Part shown: positions 7,324 to 15,682 of the stretch, piece by piece
Layout: each line of letters opens with the position of its first letter
Position numbering within the stretch: position 1 is the stretch's first letter
Assembly (NCBI RefSeq): GCF_013618475.1
Contig: NZ_JABJVN010000010.1
Location: forward strand, 1-64,000
Direction: 5' to 3'
DNA from: Saccharibacillus deserti
Lineage (GTDB): Bacteria > Bacillota > Bacilli > Paenibacillales > Paenibacillaceae
DNA length: 64,000 bases
Position numbers and translations under genes: made by a program
The notes under the pieces: model-generated
Databases searched by the model: none
What the model saw: the letters and a program-made list of their open reading frames with translations, nothing else
What the model was told of the DNA's origin: nothing

Positions 7324-8679
7324 TTATGTGCCAAAAATAGAGCGGATTGCTTCTTCGATCGTCGTCAAAGCCTCGTCCAACTGCTCTTGCGTCGTGATCA
7401 GCGGCGGTACCAGCGTGATGATATTTCCGCCCGATACTTTGAAGCTGAGTCCGCGGGTCATGCAGCGGTACATGACCCGCTCGGTCTGTTCGATCGCGCG
7501 TTCCTTGGTCCTGCGGTCCGTTACCAGCTCGATGGCCGCCAGCATGCCGATTACCCGCACGTCTCCGATCGCTTCGTGTTTCTCCATCATCCCGGACAGC
7601 CTCTGCCGCAGAAATTCTTCCATACGTACCGCATGCGCCAGCAGGTCGTTGTCTTCGATAAAAGCGATAGCCGCCAGCGCCGCCGCGCAGCCTACGGAAC
7701 TTTTCTCATGCGTATAATGCCCGAGGGAAATATCGGAAGCGATATCCAGTCCTTCGCGGGCAATAATGCCGGCCATCGGGAACAGTCCGCCGCCGAATCC
7801 TTTGCCGATCGCGACAATATCGGGCACGATGCCGTAATGTTCGTGTACGAACATGGTACCGGTTCTGCCGAACGCCGTAGGGATCTCGTCAAGAATCAGC
7901 AGCGCTCCGAACCGGTCGCACAATTCGCGCAGCCTCAGGAAATAAGACGGCGGAGGGATCTGGACATCCGTGCTGCGGATCGGCTCGAGAATCACGGCTC
8001 CGATATCTTCTTCGCGTTCCAGCATATATTCCAGATAATTCAGGGAATAGGAACCGTCGTCTGATTCGCCGAACAAACTGCGGTACCCGTTATACGGCAT
8101 CATATGCTCCGAACCGGCCAGAAGCGGTCCCATTCCGCCGCGAAACACCCCTTCTCCGCCGACGGAGATCGCATCCAGACCGGCCCCGTGGAACGAGTCC
8201 CAGGTCGATACCGTCTTGAATCGGCCTGTCGCCCGGCGGGCAAGCTTGAGTGCAAGTCCGATCGCGCTTGTTCCGCCCGGCGTGAACAGCACTTTGTTCA
8301 GATCGCCCGGAGCCAGTTCCGCAAGCTTGCGGGCCAACCGGACAGCCGAATGACTGGTGAAACGGCGGGGCAGAAACGGAAGCTTCTCCATCTGTTCCTG
8401 CACCGCATCCAGGACAAAGCGGTTCTTGTATCCGACCTGATGGACGCTGTTCCCGTGAAAATCCATGATTTTGCGGCCGTCGATGTCTTCGAGATAGATG
8501 CCTTCGGCATCGACAATCACATTGAGGCAGGGAGTGGACATGGATTGGTGCAGGAAATACCGGCTGTCTTCCTCCAGAATCTCCAGCGCTTCCGGACCCA
8601 GATGGGCCTCCTGCCAGCGGCGCCGCTCGTCGGACAGATTGATATCCCCTTCCGTCTTGAGATTGGCTCTATTCTCCAT
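7324..8679 (-). CDS. pbfA: PLP-dependent (R)-1-hydroxy-2-aminoethylphosphonate ammonia-lyase-like enzyme
   Basis: A 451-residue class III (fold type I) PLP enzyme. It has the FTPGGTSAIGLALKLARRAT cofactor-phosphate segment, the ILDEIPTAFGRTG aspartate region and the Schiff-base lysine in AIGKGFGGG. In phnW-phnX clusters this aminotransferase-like family includes PbfA. PbfA eliminates ammonia from (R)-1-hydroxy-2-aminoethylphosphonate to give phosphonoacetaldehyde, so feeding a hydroxylated natural phosphonate into PhnX. The assignment rests on family plus position: it overlaps phnX by 11 bp and follows phnW. A plain aminotransferase acting on another amine is the alternative. AAGGAG precedes the ATG at 8679. 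Confidence 0.75.
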   Translation of the reverse strand: MENRANLKTEGDINLSDERRRWQEAHLGPEALEILEEDSRYFLHQSMSTPCLNVIVDAEGIYLEDIDGRKIMDFHGNSVHQVGYKNRFVLDAVQEQMEKLPFLPRRFTSHSAVRLARKLAELAPGDLNKVLFTPGGTSAIGLALKLARRATGRFKTVSTWDSFHGAGLDAISVGGEGVFRGGMGPLLAGSEHMMPYNGYRSLFGESDDGSYSLNYLEYMLEREEDIGAVILEPIRSTDVQIPPPSYFLRLRELCDRFGALLILDEIPTAFGRTGTMFVHEHYGIVPDIVAIGKGFGGGLFPMAGIIAREGLDIASDISLGHYTHEKSSVGCAAALAAIAFIEDNDLLAHAVRMEEFLRQRLSGMMEKHEAIGDVRVIGMLAAIELVTDRRTKERAIEQTERVMYRCMTRGLSFKVSGGNIITLVPPLITTQEQLDEALTTIEEAIRSIFGT

Positions 8680-9490
8680 GCGGGGACTCTCCTTGGGCCA
8701 GCCTGGCGTTGATGACTTCGATCAGCCCCGGCAGGTCTTCGATCCGGTCGATCACATGATGCGCACCGCTGCGGATAAACTGCCGCTTTGCGAGATCCGC
8801 CCGTTCCCGGAGTTCTTCCGGTTTCAAGGCGTTCTTCTCCTCGAGTGTCAGGCCCAGTACGGAGCTGCCTTCGACCACTCCAACCGCCCAGACGCCGGCG
8901 CTTCTCGCTTCCTGCATATCCGAAGCCGTGTCTCCGACCTTGACGACCTGACGGGGCATCCCCATATCCAGCCGGATCATGTTGGCGAAGATCATATAGG
9001 GATAAGGGCGTCCCCGGCCGCCGACCGAATCGGGCGTGATCCAATTGTCGGGTGCATAGCCTTGGGCCTTGGCGCCGGCCGCCACCACCGTCATCATGGC
9101 GTCGTTGTAACCGGTCGTTGCTCCGATCTTCAGGCCTTGGCCGCGCATCCGTTCGACCACTTGCGCCGCGGAGCCGATCGGCTCCGAGAAATGAGGCAGA
9201 ATGCTCAGCAGCATCGGTTCGAATTCCGCGTGCATCCCGTCCACATCCCGGTCGGTATAAGGGCGTCCCATCCGTTCTTCGAACAGTCGACCGATTCTTG
9301 GCATACCCAGCATCTCTTTGAGATGATCCCATTTGAGTCTGCCCATCGGTGCCCGCACTTCTTCGAGGGTCGGCTCGATCCCCAACGTCCCGAAGATTTC
9401 CAGAAACACCCGGACCGGCGCCATGCATCCGTAATCGACCGTTGTACCGGCCCAGTCGAGCACAATGCCCTGCACTTTTTCCGTCATCAT
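8669..9490 (-). CDS. phnX: Phosphonoacetaldehyde hydrolase (phosphonatase)
   Basis: A 273-residue HAD-superfamily enzyme. It cleaves the carbon-phosphorus bond of phosphonoacetaldehyde to acetaldehyde and phosphate. The nucleophile motif is VLDWAGTTVDYG near residues 10-21 (first Asp), and the cap-domain lysine that forms the Schiff base lies in PMGRLKWDHLKEML. The C-terminal Asp pair is in VKVGDTASDMQEA. Size and motif order match PhnX. The ATG overlaps the phnW stop by 4 bp, so the two pathway enzymes are translationally coupled. It acts in the cytoplasm after import and deamination of the phosphonate. Confidence 0.95.
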   Translation of the reverse strand: MMTEKVQGIVLDWAGTTVDYGCMAPVRVFLEIFGTLGIEPTLEEVRAPMGRLKWDHLKEMLGMPRIGRLFEERMGRPYTDRDVDGMHAEFEPMLLSILPHFSEPIGSAAQVVERMRGQGLKIGATTGYNDAMMTVVAAGAKAQGYAPDNWITPDSVGGRGRPYPYMIFANMIRLDMGMPRQVVKVGDTASDMQEARSAGVWAVGVVEGSSVLGLTLEEKNALKPEELRERADLAKRQFIRSGAHHVIDRIEDLPGLIEVINARLAQGESPHGE

Positions 9491-10608
9491 TGTTGTTCTC
9501 CTTCTCGGCTGAGCAAGTCTGCGGTATAAGAAGCCGCGGCTTCGCCCAGCTCTTCGATATCTTCGATGTGTACGTCGCCGATGGTGCCGATCCGGAACAC
9601 CTTCGCTCCGCTCAACTTACCGGGATAGATCACGAAACCCTTCCGCTTCAGATACAGATAGAAATCTTCGAATGTAAAACCTGCCAGATCGGGGTCGTTG
9701 AATGTGGTGATAAACGGGGAATGAAACGCATCCGGCAGATGGGTCTCGAATCCCGCCCGGCGCATCACGCGCACAAGCGTCCGCTGGTTGGCCGTATATC
9801 GGGCGCAGCGCCGGCGGACTCCGCCTTCTTCGTCCAATTCGAGCAGCGCCTGCCGGAAAGCCCGGACGGTATGCGTCGGCGAGGTATACCGCCATTTGCC
9901 TTGTTCCTTTTCCATCACCTGCCACTGGTCGAACAGATCGAGCGACAGCGAGCGGGCATTGCCTTCGCAGACTTCCAGCCGGCTGGTTCGGGCCAGTACG
10001 AAACTGAATCCGGGCACGCCCTGGATACACTTGTTGGCGCTGCTGACCAGATAATCGATACCCAGCTGCTGGACATCGATCGGAATACCGCCGAAGCTGC
10101 TCATGGCATCCACAATCGATATTTTTCCATGACGGCGGATCACTTCGATCAGAGCTTCCAGCGGATTCAAGATCCCGGTTGTCGTCTCGCAGTGCACAAG
10201 GGCGACATGCGTAATCGACGGATCTTCCCGCAGCGCTTCGCCGAGCTCCTCCGCCTGTGTCGGACGATCCGGCGGGCTTTCGAGCAGGCGGTGCGAGATA
10301 CGAAGAACGTCCGCAATCTCCCCGATCCGCTGCCCGTAAGCTCCGTTGGCCAGAATCAGCAGCCGGCCGTCTTCGGGAACGGCCGTTCCAACCGCCGCTT
10401 CGACTCCGAATGTTCCGCTGCCCTGCATCGGCACGGCCGTATAGTCTTCGGGAGAAGCGCCGGCCAGACGCAGCAGAGCGGCGCGAATCTCCTGAACGAT
10501 TTCTTTGTATTCGGTATCCCAGGTGCACCAGTCGGTCAGCATGCTGGCTTTGACCGACGAGGTGGTGGTCAGGGGGCCGGGCGTCAGCAGCAAATAAGGT
10601 TTGTCCAT
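9487..10608 (-). CDS. phnW: 2-aminoethylphosphonate-pyruvate transaminase
   Basis: A 373-residue PLP transaminase. It converts 2-aminoethylphosphonate and pyruvate to phosphonoacetaldehyde and alanine. It begins with the family hallmark LLLTPGPLTTTSSVKASM. VPMQGSGTFGVEAAVG follows, then the PLP-binding aspartate in VDAMSSFGGIPID and the Schiff-base lysine in SSANKCIQGVPGF. The start at 10608 is preferred because GGAGGAG lies 9 bases upstream; the seven codons before it would be read from that site itself. It precedes phnX with a 4 bp overlap and follows the PHP hydrolase gene after 46 bp. It is the entry enzyme for 2-aminoethylphosphonate as a phosphorus (and nitrogen) source. Confidence 0.95.
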   Translation of the reverse strand: MDKPYLLLTPGPLTTTSSVKASMLTDWCTWDTEYKEIVQEIRAALLRLAGASPEDYTAVPMQGSGTFGVEAAVGTAVPEDGRLLILANGAYGQRIGEIADVLRISHRLLESPPDRPTQAEELGEALREDPSITHVALVHCETTTGILNPLEALIEVIRRHGKISIVDAMSSFGGIPIDVQQLGIDYLVSSANKCIQGVPGFSFVLARTSRLEVCEGNARSLSLDLFDQWQVMEKEQGKWRYTSPTHTVRAFRQALLELDEEGGVRRRCARYTANQRTLVRVMRRAGFETHLPDAFHSPFITTFNDPDLAGFTFEDFYLYLKRKGFVIYPGKLSGAKVFRIGTIGDVHIEDIEELGEAAASYTADLLSREGEQQ

Positions 10609-10654
10609 CGTATGCGGCTCCTCCTTCAAGTTCGAATTTCCGGTCTATGCCGGG

Positions 10655-11617
10655 TTAAGGCAGAAACAGATCGGCCGGGAAGACCGCATTCGACCACGCG
10701 GTACTGCCATCGAAGCCGATACACTCGACCCGGACATATCCTTCGCCGCCGCGGAGCGGGAACGCTCCGTGCGATACCGGCTCTCCCCCGGGATCGTATA
10801 CCATGTGCCCGTTTCCGGGATGTGCCAGAAACTTGATCCGTTTGACCGGGGAACATTCGATTTCAAGCCGGCCATCGCGTACCCGCAGATCCAGAATTTT
10901 CGGACCGTTCGACGAATAATACCGGCCTTTTCTCAGGGCATCGACCACGGACTGGCCTTCAAGCTTGTCCGCCTGGACTTCCACCCATCCGCCGAAAAAT
11001 TCGGATTCCACCGCATCGATCGCTCCGCCGTGCGCGTCGTCCGAAGCGATCGCATGGATCCGGCGCCCGTGCCTCAGCAGATAATCCCAGTGAGCGATAC
11101 CGCATCCCGCCGCTTCGTCCAGCTCCGACTGGTGGTTGTAGATTTCGATTGCGGTATATCCCTGCAGGGCCAGCAGGTCTTTCGGTTTGTTCTTCGACCA
11201 CTCGGGATGGTTCAAGATCACCAGATTGCCTCGGGCGCGCATGTCGTCAATCAGGGTCTGGATCGTGTTCAGATTCTCGTAATCCGGTTTGGCATGCTCT
11301 TCGTTATGTTCGAATTCTCCGATCGGCTCCACTAAGCGATCAAGCAGCCCATGCAGATGGTACTGCTGCCCGGTCTCTTCCCGGCTCATCTCGCACGCCA
11401 TCTCGTAACCGCCGATCATAATGAAATTTCCGTCGTCGTAAGCTTCGGACTTGAAATAAATCTCGTGATCGCTCAGGCACAAAAAGTCATAACCTTTGTT
11501 CCGATAAGCCGCAATGACGGTCTCGGGCTCATATTGTCCGTCGCTGCGGGTGGAATGGGTATGCAGATTGCCTTTGTACATGCGGCTTCCGCCATCGAGC
11601 AGTACGAATTCACGCAT
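10655..11617 (-). CDS. PHP-domain metallohydrolase (CehA/McbA type), paralogue 1
   Basis: A 320-residue PHP-domain protein. Metal-binding motifs are YKGNLHTHSTRSDG near the N-terminus, CLSDHEIYF, NLVILNHPEW and IASDDAHGG near residue 210, followed by a beta-rich tail ending in WSNAVFPADLF. The start at 11617 lies 2 bp after the stop of the paralogous gene and has AGAGGAA 6 bases upstream, so both are read from one message. PHP enzymes hydrolyse phosphoesters, and CehA/McbA members hydrolyse carbamates and other esters. Here, next to phnW, I infer that it releases free aminoethylphosphonate from a conjugated form. No substrate is shown by the sequence. Confidence 0.8.
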   Translation of the reverse strand: MREFVLLDGGSRMYKGNLHTHSTRSDGQYEPETVIAAYRNKGYDFLCLSDHEIYFKSEAYDDGNFIMIGGYEMACEMSREETGQQYHLHGLLDRLVEPIGEFEHNEEHAKPDYENLNTIQTLIDDMRARGNLVILNHPEWSKNKPKDLLALQGYTAIEIYNHQSELDEAAGCGIAHWDYLLRHGRRIHAIASDDAHGGAIDAVESEFFGGWVEVQADKLEGQSVVDALRKGRYYSSNGPKILDLRVRDGRLEIECSPVKRIKFLAHPGNGHMVYDPGGEPVSHGAFPLRGGEGYVRVECIGFDGSTAWSNAVFPADLFLP

Positions 11618-11619
11618 CG

Positions 11620-12597
11620 TTATTCCTCTTCCCGCAGCAGATCCGCCACGAAGACCGGATTGGACCAAGCCACATTGCCGTCGAAATCGATACATTCCAC
11701 GCGGATATACTGCATTTCCGGCTCAATCGGCATGGAAGCGAGCGTTTGGGGACGACCGTCCTGAAAATCGCCGACAAACGGGCCTCGCAGGGGGAACGCC
11801 TTGAACATAATCAGCTTGCAGGGAGAACATTCGATAATCAGCTGGCCGTCTTCTACCCGCAGAGCATGAATTTCGGGTCCGGTGCTGGAATAAAAACGGC
11901 CGGCTTTGAGGCTTGCCACGATTGAGCGGGGAGTAAGCGCGTCGGCCTGGACGCAGACCCAGCCTCCGCCGTATTCCGGCATGGCCCAATTCCGGTCATG
12001 GGTGTGGGAATCGTCCGCCGCGATGCCGAAGACGCGTTTGCCGTTCTGCAGCGCGTGATCCCAGTAAGCGGCGCCGTACGAACTGACAGGCGACCACTCG
12101 GTCGCGTGATTGTAGATCTCGATCGCGAAAAATCCGTCGTAGCGCACCATATCTTCGAAGCGGGTCAGATGCCATTCGGGATGATTAAAAATCACGAGGT
12201 TGCCGTGCGCGTTCATCTCGTCGATCAGCGCCTGCGGCGAGTGATCGCCTTCCCACGGCAGCGGAACCGGAAACCGCTCCAGATGTTCGAATCTAACCTG
12301 CGCGGGCAGGGCGTCCGGATCGTCCAACACGCCAAAATGATAGCCCGGATCGCGGTCGGCCACCGGATTGAGTCCGCCCCGTTCCATGCCGGGAAGCGTG
12401 ATGAACGTGTCCGTATTGAATTCGTCCGTCCGCGCATAGACATCGTGGTCGCTGATACATATGAAGTGATAGCCTTTTTCCTTGAATACTTCTACCGTCT
12501 CCGCCGCCGAAAGCGCACCGTCGGACCAGGTCGTGTGCAGATGCAGATTGCCTTTGTACGACAACTGATCGGCATGCAGATAAATTTTATTTTCCAC
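11620..12597 (-). CDS. PHP-domain metallohydrolase (CehA/McbA type), paralogue 2
   Basis: A 325-residue paralogue of the next gene, sharing YKGNLHLHTTWSDG, CISDHDVYA, LVIFNHPEWHLTR, GIAADDSHTHD and the tail WSNPVFVADLL. It is the first gene of the phosphonate cluster. I choose the GTG at 12597 because GGAGG lies 8 bases upstream. The longer frame to 12690 would translate the ACA-rich operator-like tract and the promoter at 12662-12690. No signal peptide is visible, so it should act in the cytoplasm after import. Two hydrolases that keep identical metal motifs but differ elsewhere suggest two related substrates or a heteromer. Confidence 0.8.
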   Translation of the reverse strand: MENKIYLHADQLSYKGNLHLHTTWSDGALSAAETVEVFKEKGYHFICISDHDVYARTDEFNTDTFITLPGMERGGLNPVADRDPGYHFGVLDDPDALPAQVRFEHLERFPVPLPWEGDHSPQALIDEMNAHGNLVIFNHPEWHLTRFEDMVRYDGFFAIEIYNHATEWSPVSSYGAAYWDHALQNGKRVFGIAADDSHTHDRNWAMPEYGGGWVCVQADALTPRSIVASLKAGRFYSSTGPEIHALRVEDGQLIIECSPCKLIMFKAFPLRGPFVGDFQDGRPQTLASMPIEPEMQYIRVECIDFDGNVAWSNPVFVADLLREEE

Positions 12598-12614
12598 TGC
12601 TTTCTCCTCCACGC

Positions 12615-12658
12615 TCAATTGTTTTTTTGTGTTTTTGTATGGATTAATGTTGTTTGCG
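12615..12658 (-). promoter_or_regulatory. ACA-rich tract over the cluster's transcription start, candidate operator
   Basis: Directly downstream of the -10 element, the minus strand carries AAACAACA, ACAAAAACACAAAAA and CAATTG. The same blocks occur at 7264-7311. A tract over the expected start site would suit repression by the DeoR-family protein encoded at the end of the cluster. Confidence 0.45.
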
Positions 12659-12661
12659 CTT

Positions 12662-12690
12662 ATCATACGGCGAAGTTTCAAGCGTTTCAA
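12662..12690 (-). promoter_or_regulatory. Sigma-A promoter of the phosphonate cluster
   Basis: The minus strand has -35 TTGAAA (12690-12685), a 17-base spacer and -10 TATGAT (12667-12662). Transcription would start near 12655, inside the ACA-rich tract. Confidence 0.7.
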
Positions 12691-12813
12691 TCGAATTCAA
12701 AGAATTTAACAGAGTCCTGACAAAGTTAATCCAAATCGAAAACAACTTGGTCATTTCCTGCCGATCCTGCATCAGAAATTACAAAAGTCGACTTGGGCTG
12801 CGGCAGTTTCGGC

Positions 12814-12846
12814 ACGAAAAAAAGCCCGCGCCAAGGCGCGGGCTTT
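12814..12846 (-). terminator. Terminator of the propeller lipoprotein gene
   Basis: AAAGCCCGCGCC and GGCGCGGGCTTT form a 12 bp stem followed on the minus strand by a U-run. It lies 21 bp after the lipoprotein stop. Confidence 0.85.
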
Positions 12847-12867
12847 CCCGATTCCGAATTTTCTTTC

Positions 12868-14094
12868 CTACCAGGAAACGGTGATGACGGTTGTGGTCGA
12901 TACCAACTCGCCGTTCAATCGCTCCGACTTCGTGACCATAATCTTGGTTCCGGAAGGACTCCATTTCATCCGATCGCCGGCGTCGGCCAAATCGGGAGAC
13001 AGCAGAAACGATTGACCGGTGCCGGCGTCCGCGATATAGAACCCGTCGCGTCCGGCCTCCCGGCTCGCCGTGACCGTATACGCCAAGCGTTTGCCGTCCG
13101 GCGACCATCCCGTTCCGAAAAAGCCTTTGCCGTCGGCCAGCTTTTTGATTTCTTTGCCGGCCGGATCGGTGAGCAGCAGCTCTTCCTGCGTATCGCCGAT
13201 CCGTTTCACGACGGCCAGCTGCGTCCCGTCGGGCGAAGGGACGAGACTCGGAAACGGACTTCCGATCGGCGAGGCGGATTTGCTTGAAGGATCGTAGGCG
13301 TACATTCCCCAGGCGGTATCCGCCAATCCGTAATAAATCCGGCCGTCCGATGCCGCCTGGAGCGAGTGCATCATCACCCTTTTCCCGTCCGTATCCGCGA
13401 TCCGAGTCTCCGTTCCCGACAGATCCGCTCCGTAAATGCCCGGCTCGCCTTCTTTGGCGTACACGATATGATCGCTGCCCAGCCATCCTGCATCCTGCGA
13501 AGATACGTATTCTTTCCCGTCAGGCGCCATAATCTTCGTCAGCTTGCGGCTTTTCATCTCCAGCAGATAAGGAATACCGCTGTTCCCGCTGTCGTTCAGC
13601 AGAAACAGATGCCCACCGTCCGGAGACAGCAGCGGAGACCCCCAACTTAGGCCGTCGCCGCCGTGGAGCAATTCTTCTTCGCCGGCAGCCAGGTCCTGGA
13701 TATACAAGCTGTAAGGCGGCATTTTCGTTTCGCCGATCCAGACCGGGTCCGCTTTTGGGTCGGGCTTTTGCACAATAATATGAGTGTCGTCCAGCCAGAT
13801 GCCGCCAAGCGTATGTTCCAGCTCGTCGATCTTTTCAAGCTTGAGGCCGGAATAAACCGACGGATTGGGATTGGATTTGACGGTTACGGAAGGCTTCGCC
13901 GCACCTTGCGCAGCCGACGGATTCGGCGCAGCCGCCGTCTCCAGATCCGCTCCGCCTTTCACCTGGACCTGTTCTTCGCCTGCGCAGCCTCCGATCAAGA
14001 CGGCCGCAAGCACGCTTCCGAGCAGCATGAGCCGTCGGCGGGATTGTGGAATGCCCGATTCGTTCGAGTCTTCGGTGGATCGATATCGATTCAT
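12868..14094 (-). CDS. Lipoprotein with TolB/WD40-like beta-propeller repeats
   Basis: A 408-residue protein. An arginine-rich N-terminus (SRRRLMLLGSVLAAVLIGGC) gives a lipobox with the lipid cysteine near residue 38, then a low-complexity linker to about residue 80. The rest shows repeated blade motifs such as SPDGGHLFLLND, SPDGTQLAVVKR, SPDGKRLAYTVT and SPSGTKIMVTKS, typical of TolB/PD40 propellers. It would sit on the outer face of the membrane, most likely binding a ligand or partner protein. It follows the sensor kinase gene by 82 bp, has its own GGAGG, and is closed by a terminator. I therefore infer a link to the two-component system, perhaps as an accessory sensor. Confidence 0.75.
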   Translation of the reverse strand: MNRYRSTEDSNESGIPQSRRRLMLLGSVLAAVLIGGCAGEEQVQVKGGADLETAAAPNPSAAQGAAKPSVTVKSNPNPSVYSGLKLEKIDELEHTLGGIWLDDTHIIVQKPDPKADPVWIGETKMPPYSLYIQDLAAGEEELLHGGDGLSWGSPLLSPDGGHLFLLNDSGNSGIPYLLEMKSRKLTKIMAPDGKEYVSSQDAGWLGSDHIVYAKEGEPGIYGADLSGTETRIADTDGKRVMMHSLQAASDGRIYYGLADTAWGMYAYDPSSKSASPIGSPFPSLVPSPDGTQLAVVKRIGDTQEELLLTDPAGKEIKKLADGKGFFGTGWSPDGKRLAYTVTASREAGRDGFYIADAGTGQSFLLSPDLADAGDRMKWSPSGTKIMVTKSERLNGELVSTTTVITVSW

Positions 14095-14176
14095 TTCTGC
14101 CGTCCTCCCCTTGATGATAACTACAGCTTACCCGGGAATTACGTCTAAAATATTGCGAATTTCGGACCGGAACGCG

Positions 14177-15682
14177 TCAATCGGCAGACAGCTTCGGCTG
14201 TACAGCCGGAAAGATCAGCTCGAACGAAGCGCCTTCTCCTTCCGTCCGCAGCAGTTCGATTCGGCCTCCCTGCGCTTCCAGCAGCCGCTTGACCAGCGAC
14301 AGCCCGAGTCCGCTTCCGCCCGACAGCCGGGCCCGGTCTTTGTTGACCGTGTAAAACGGTTCGAAAATCTTCTCCCGGGCTTCTTCCGGAATCGAAAGTC
14401 CGGTACTGCTCACAACCAATCGCACCGCTTCTTCGACCGGCCCGCCTTCCACCTTCGCCGTTCCGCCAAGGCGATTGTATTTGATCGCGTTATCCAACAG
14501 ATTCGTAAAAATATGCATAAAGCTCTCGGCATCGCACCAGACGGTCGAAGGCTTCACCCGGATCTCGAGCGTGACGCCGAACTGCTCCGCTTTGCCCCGC
14601 ATTCGCGCCGCCACATCGTGCAGGGCCGCGGCCGCGTCCACTTCCGAAGCTTCCAATTCGAAATCGTAGCGCTCAAGCGCAGACAGCCGAAGCACTTTTT
14701 CCACCATTTCGTACAGCCGATGCGCTTCTTTATCGATACTGACGCGCGCTTCGCCCAGCAGCTGCGGATCGTCCGGATACATCCCGAGCAGCTCCGTATA
14801 GGCCTTGATCGTGGTCAGAGGCGTTTTGAATTCATGGCTGATATTGCCGATATACTGCTTCTGCCGGTGCTCAAGCGCCTGGAGCCGCTCGACCGCCTGG
14901 GCGAGCTTGCTTCGTTCGTCTTCGAGTCCCGCCATATTACGCCGGATTTCGCCGCTCATATACGTGATTCCCCGGCCCAGCTCACCCAGTTCGTCCCGGC
15001 GCGCAAGCGGTTCTTCCGTCAGAAACTGCCCCATCCGAATCCGGTCGGCCGATGCTTTGAGCTTGAGAATGGCGGTAGCAAAACGGCTGTAATACGCGTA
15101 ACCGAGCAGGAAAGCCGCTGCCGCGACCGCACCGCCCACAATCAGAAACAGCCGCCGGATCGCTTGGTAAAAACTCAGATAGCTGTCGATCGGATAATCG
15201 AAACGGATCGCGCCGAGCTGCCCTTGCGGACCTTCCACCGGCGCGAAGTACAGAATCGTCCCGCCGTCCGCACCCTGCCTGAAATAAGCGATACTTCCGG
15301 CGAGCGCGTAATCGAGCGATTCCGTTCCGGCGCCTTCCGGCTCCGTCAGCCCTGCGCGAACGGTGCGAACCGAAGAACCGAGCACGCTCCGGTCGCGGGC
15401 ATACAGCGTCACGGGCATTCCGGTCAAATCCGCGAGTTCGTTGGCCAAACGTACCCCTTCCCGCTTATAAAAAACCAAGCCGTCCTCGCGGGGCGTCTCC
15501 GTATAATATTCCTGCCGCAGACGAAGATTGGCCAGCTGCGTCTGGCGCGCCAGCACGTCTTCGATCTGCGCCGTCTGATTGCCTTGTATCCCCCGCAGCA
15601 CAAAAGCGCTTAAAAGACCTATGCTGAGCAGGAGCAGCACCGCGAGAAACAGCGTAAACTTGAGACGGATCCCCAGCTTCAT
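14177..15682 (-). CDS. HAMP sensor histidine kinase
   Basis: A 501-residue membrane sensor kinase. Transmembrane helices lie near residues 9-30 and 178-200 and enclose an extracytoplasmic domain of about 145 residues. HAMP (around 200-255, LKLKASADRIRMGQF), HisKA with the phospho-accepting histidine in GNISHEFKTPLTTIKAY, and HATPase follow. The N box is FTNLLDNAIKYN and the G box SGGSGLGLSLVKRLL. The start overlaps the response-regulator stop by 4 bp. The pair resembles orphan-type OmpR/PhoB-class systems; I cannot assign a signal. The extracytoplasmic domain and the downstream propeller lipoprotein suggest an envelope cue. Confidence 0.93.
   Translation of the reverse strand: MKLGIRLKFTLFLAVLLLLSIGLLSAFVLRGIQGNQTAQIEDVLARQTQLANLRLRQEYYTETPREDGLVFYKREGVRLANELADLTGMPVTLYARDRSVLGSSVRTVRAGLTEPEGAGTESLDYALAGSIAYFRQGADGGTILYFAPVEGPQGQLGAIRFDYPIDSYLSFYQAIRRLFLIVGGAVAAAAFLLGYAYYSRFATAILKLKASADRIRMGQFLTEEPLARRDELGELGRGITYMSGEIRRNMAGLEDERSKLAQAVERLQALEHRQKQYIGNISHEFKTPLTTIKAYTELLGMYPDDPQLLGEARVSIDKEAHRLYEMVEKVLRLSALERYDFELEASEVDAAAALHDVAARMRGKAEQFGVTLEIRVKPSTVWCDAESFMHIFTNLLDNAIKYNRLGGTAKVEGGPVEEAVRLVVSSTGLSIPEEAREKIFEPFYTVNKDRARLSGGSGLGLSLVKRLLEAQGGRIELLRTEGEGASFELIFPAVQPKLSAD

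Noticed and set aside
12598-12690. N-terminal extension of the first PHP gene
   Set aside because: It would translate the -10/-35 elements and the ACA-rich tract, and a GTG with a strong ribosome binding site exists at 12597.
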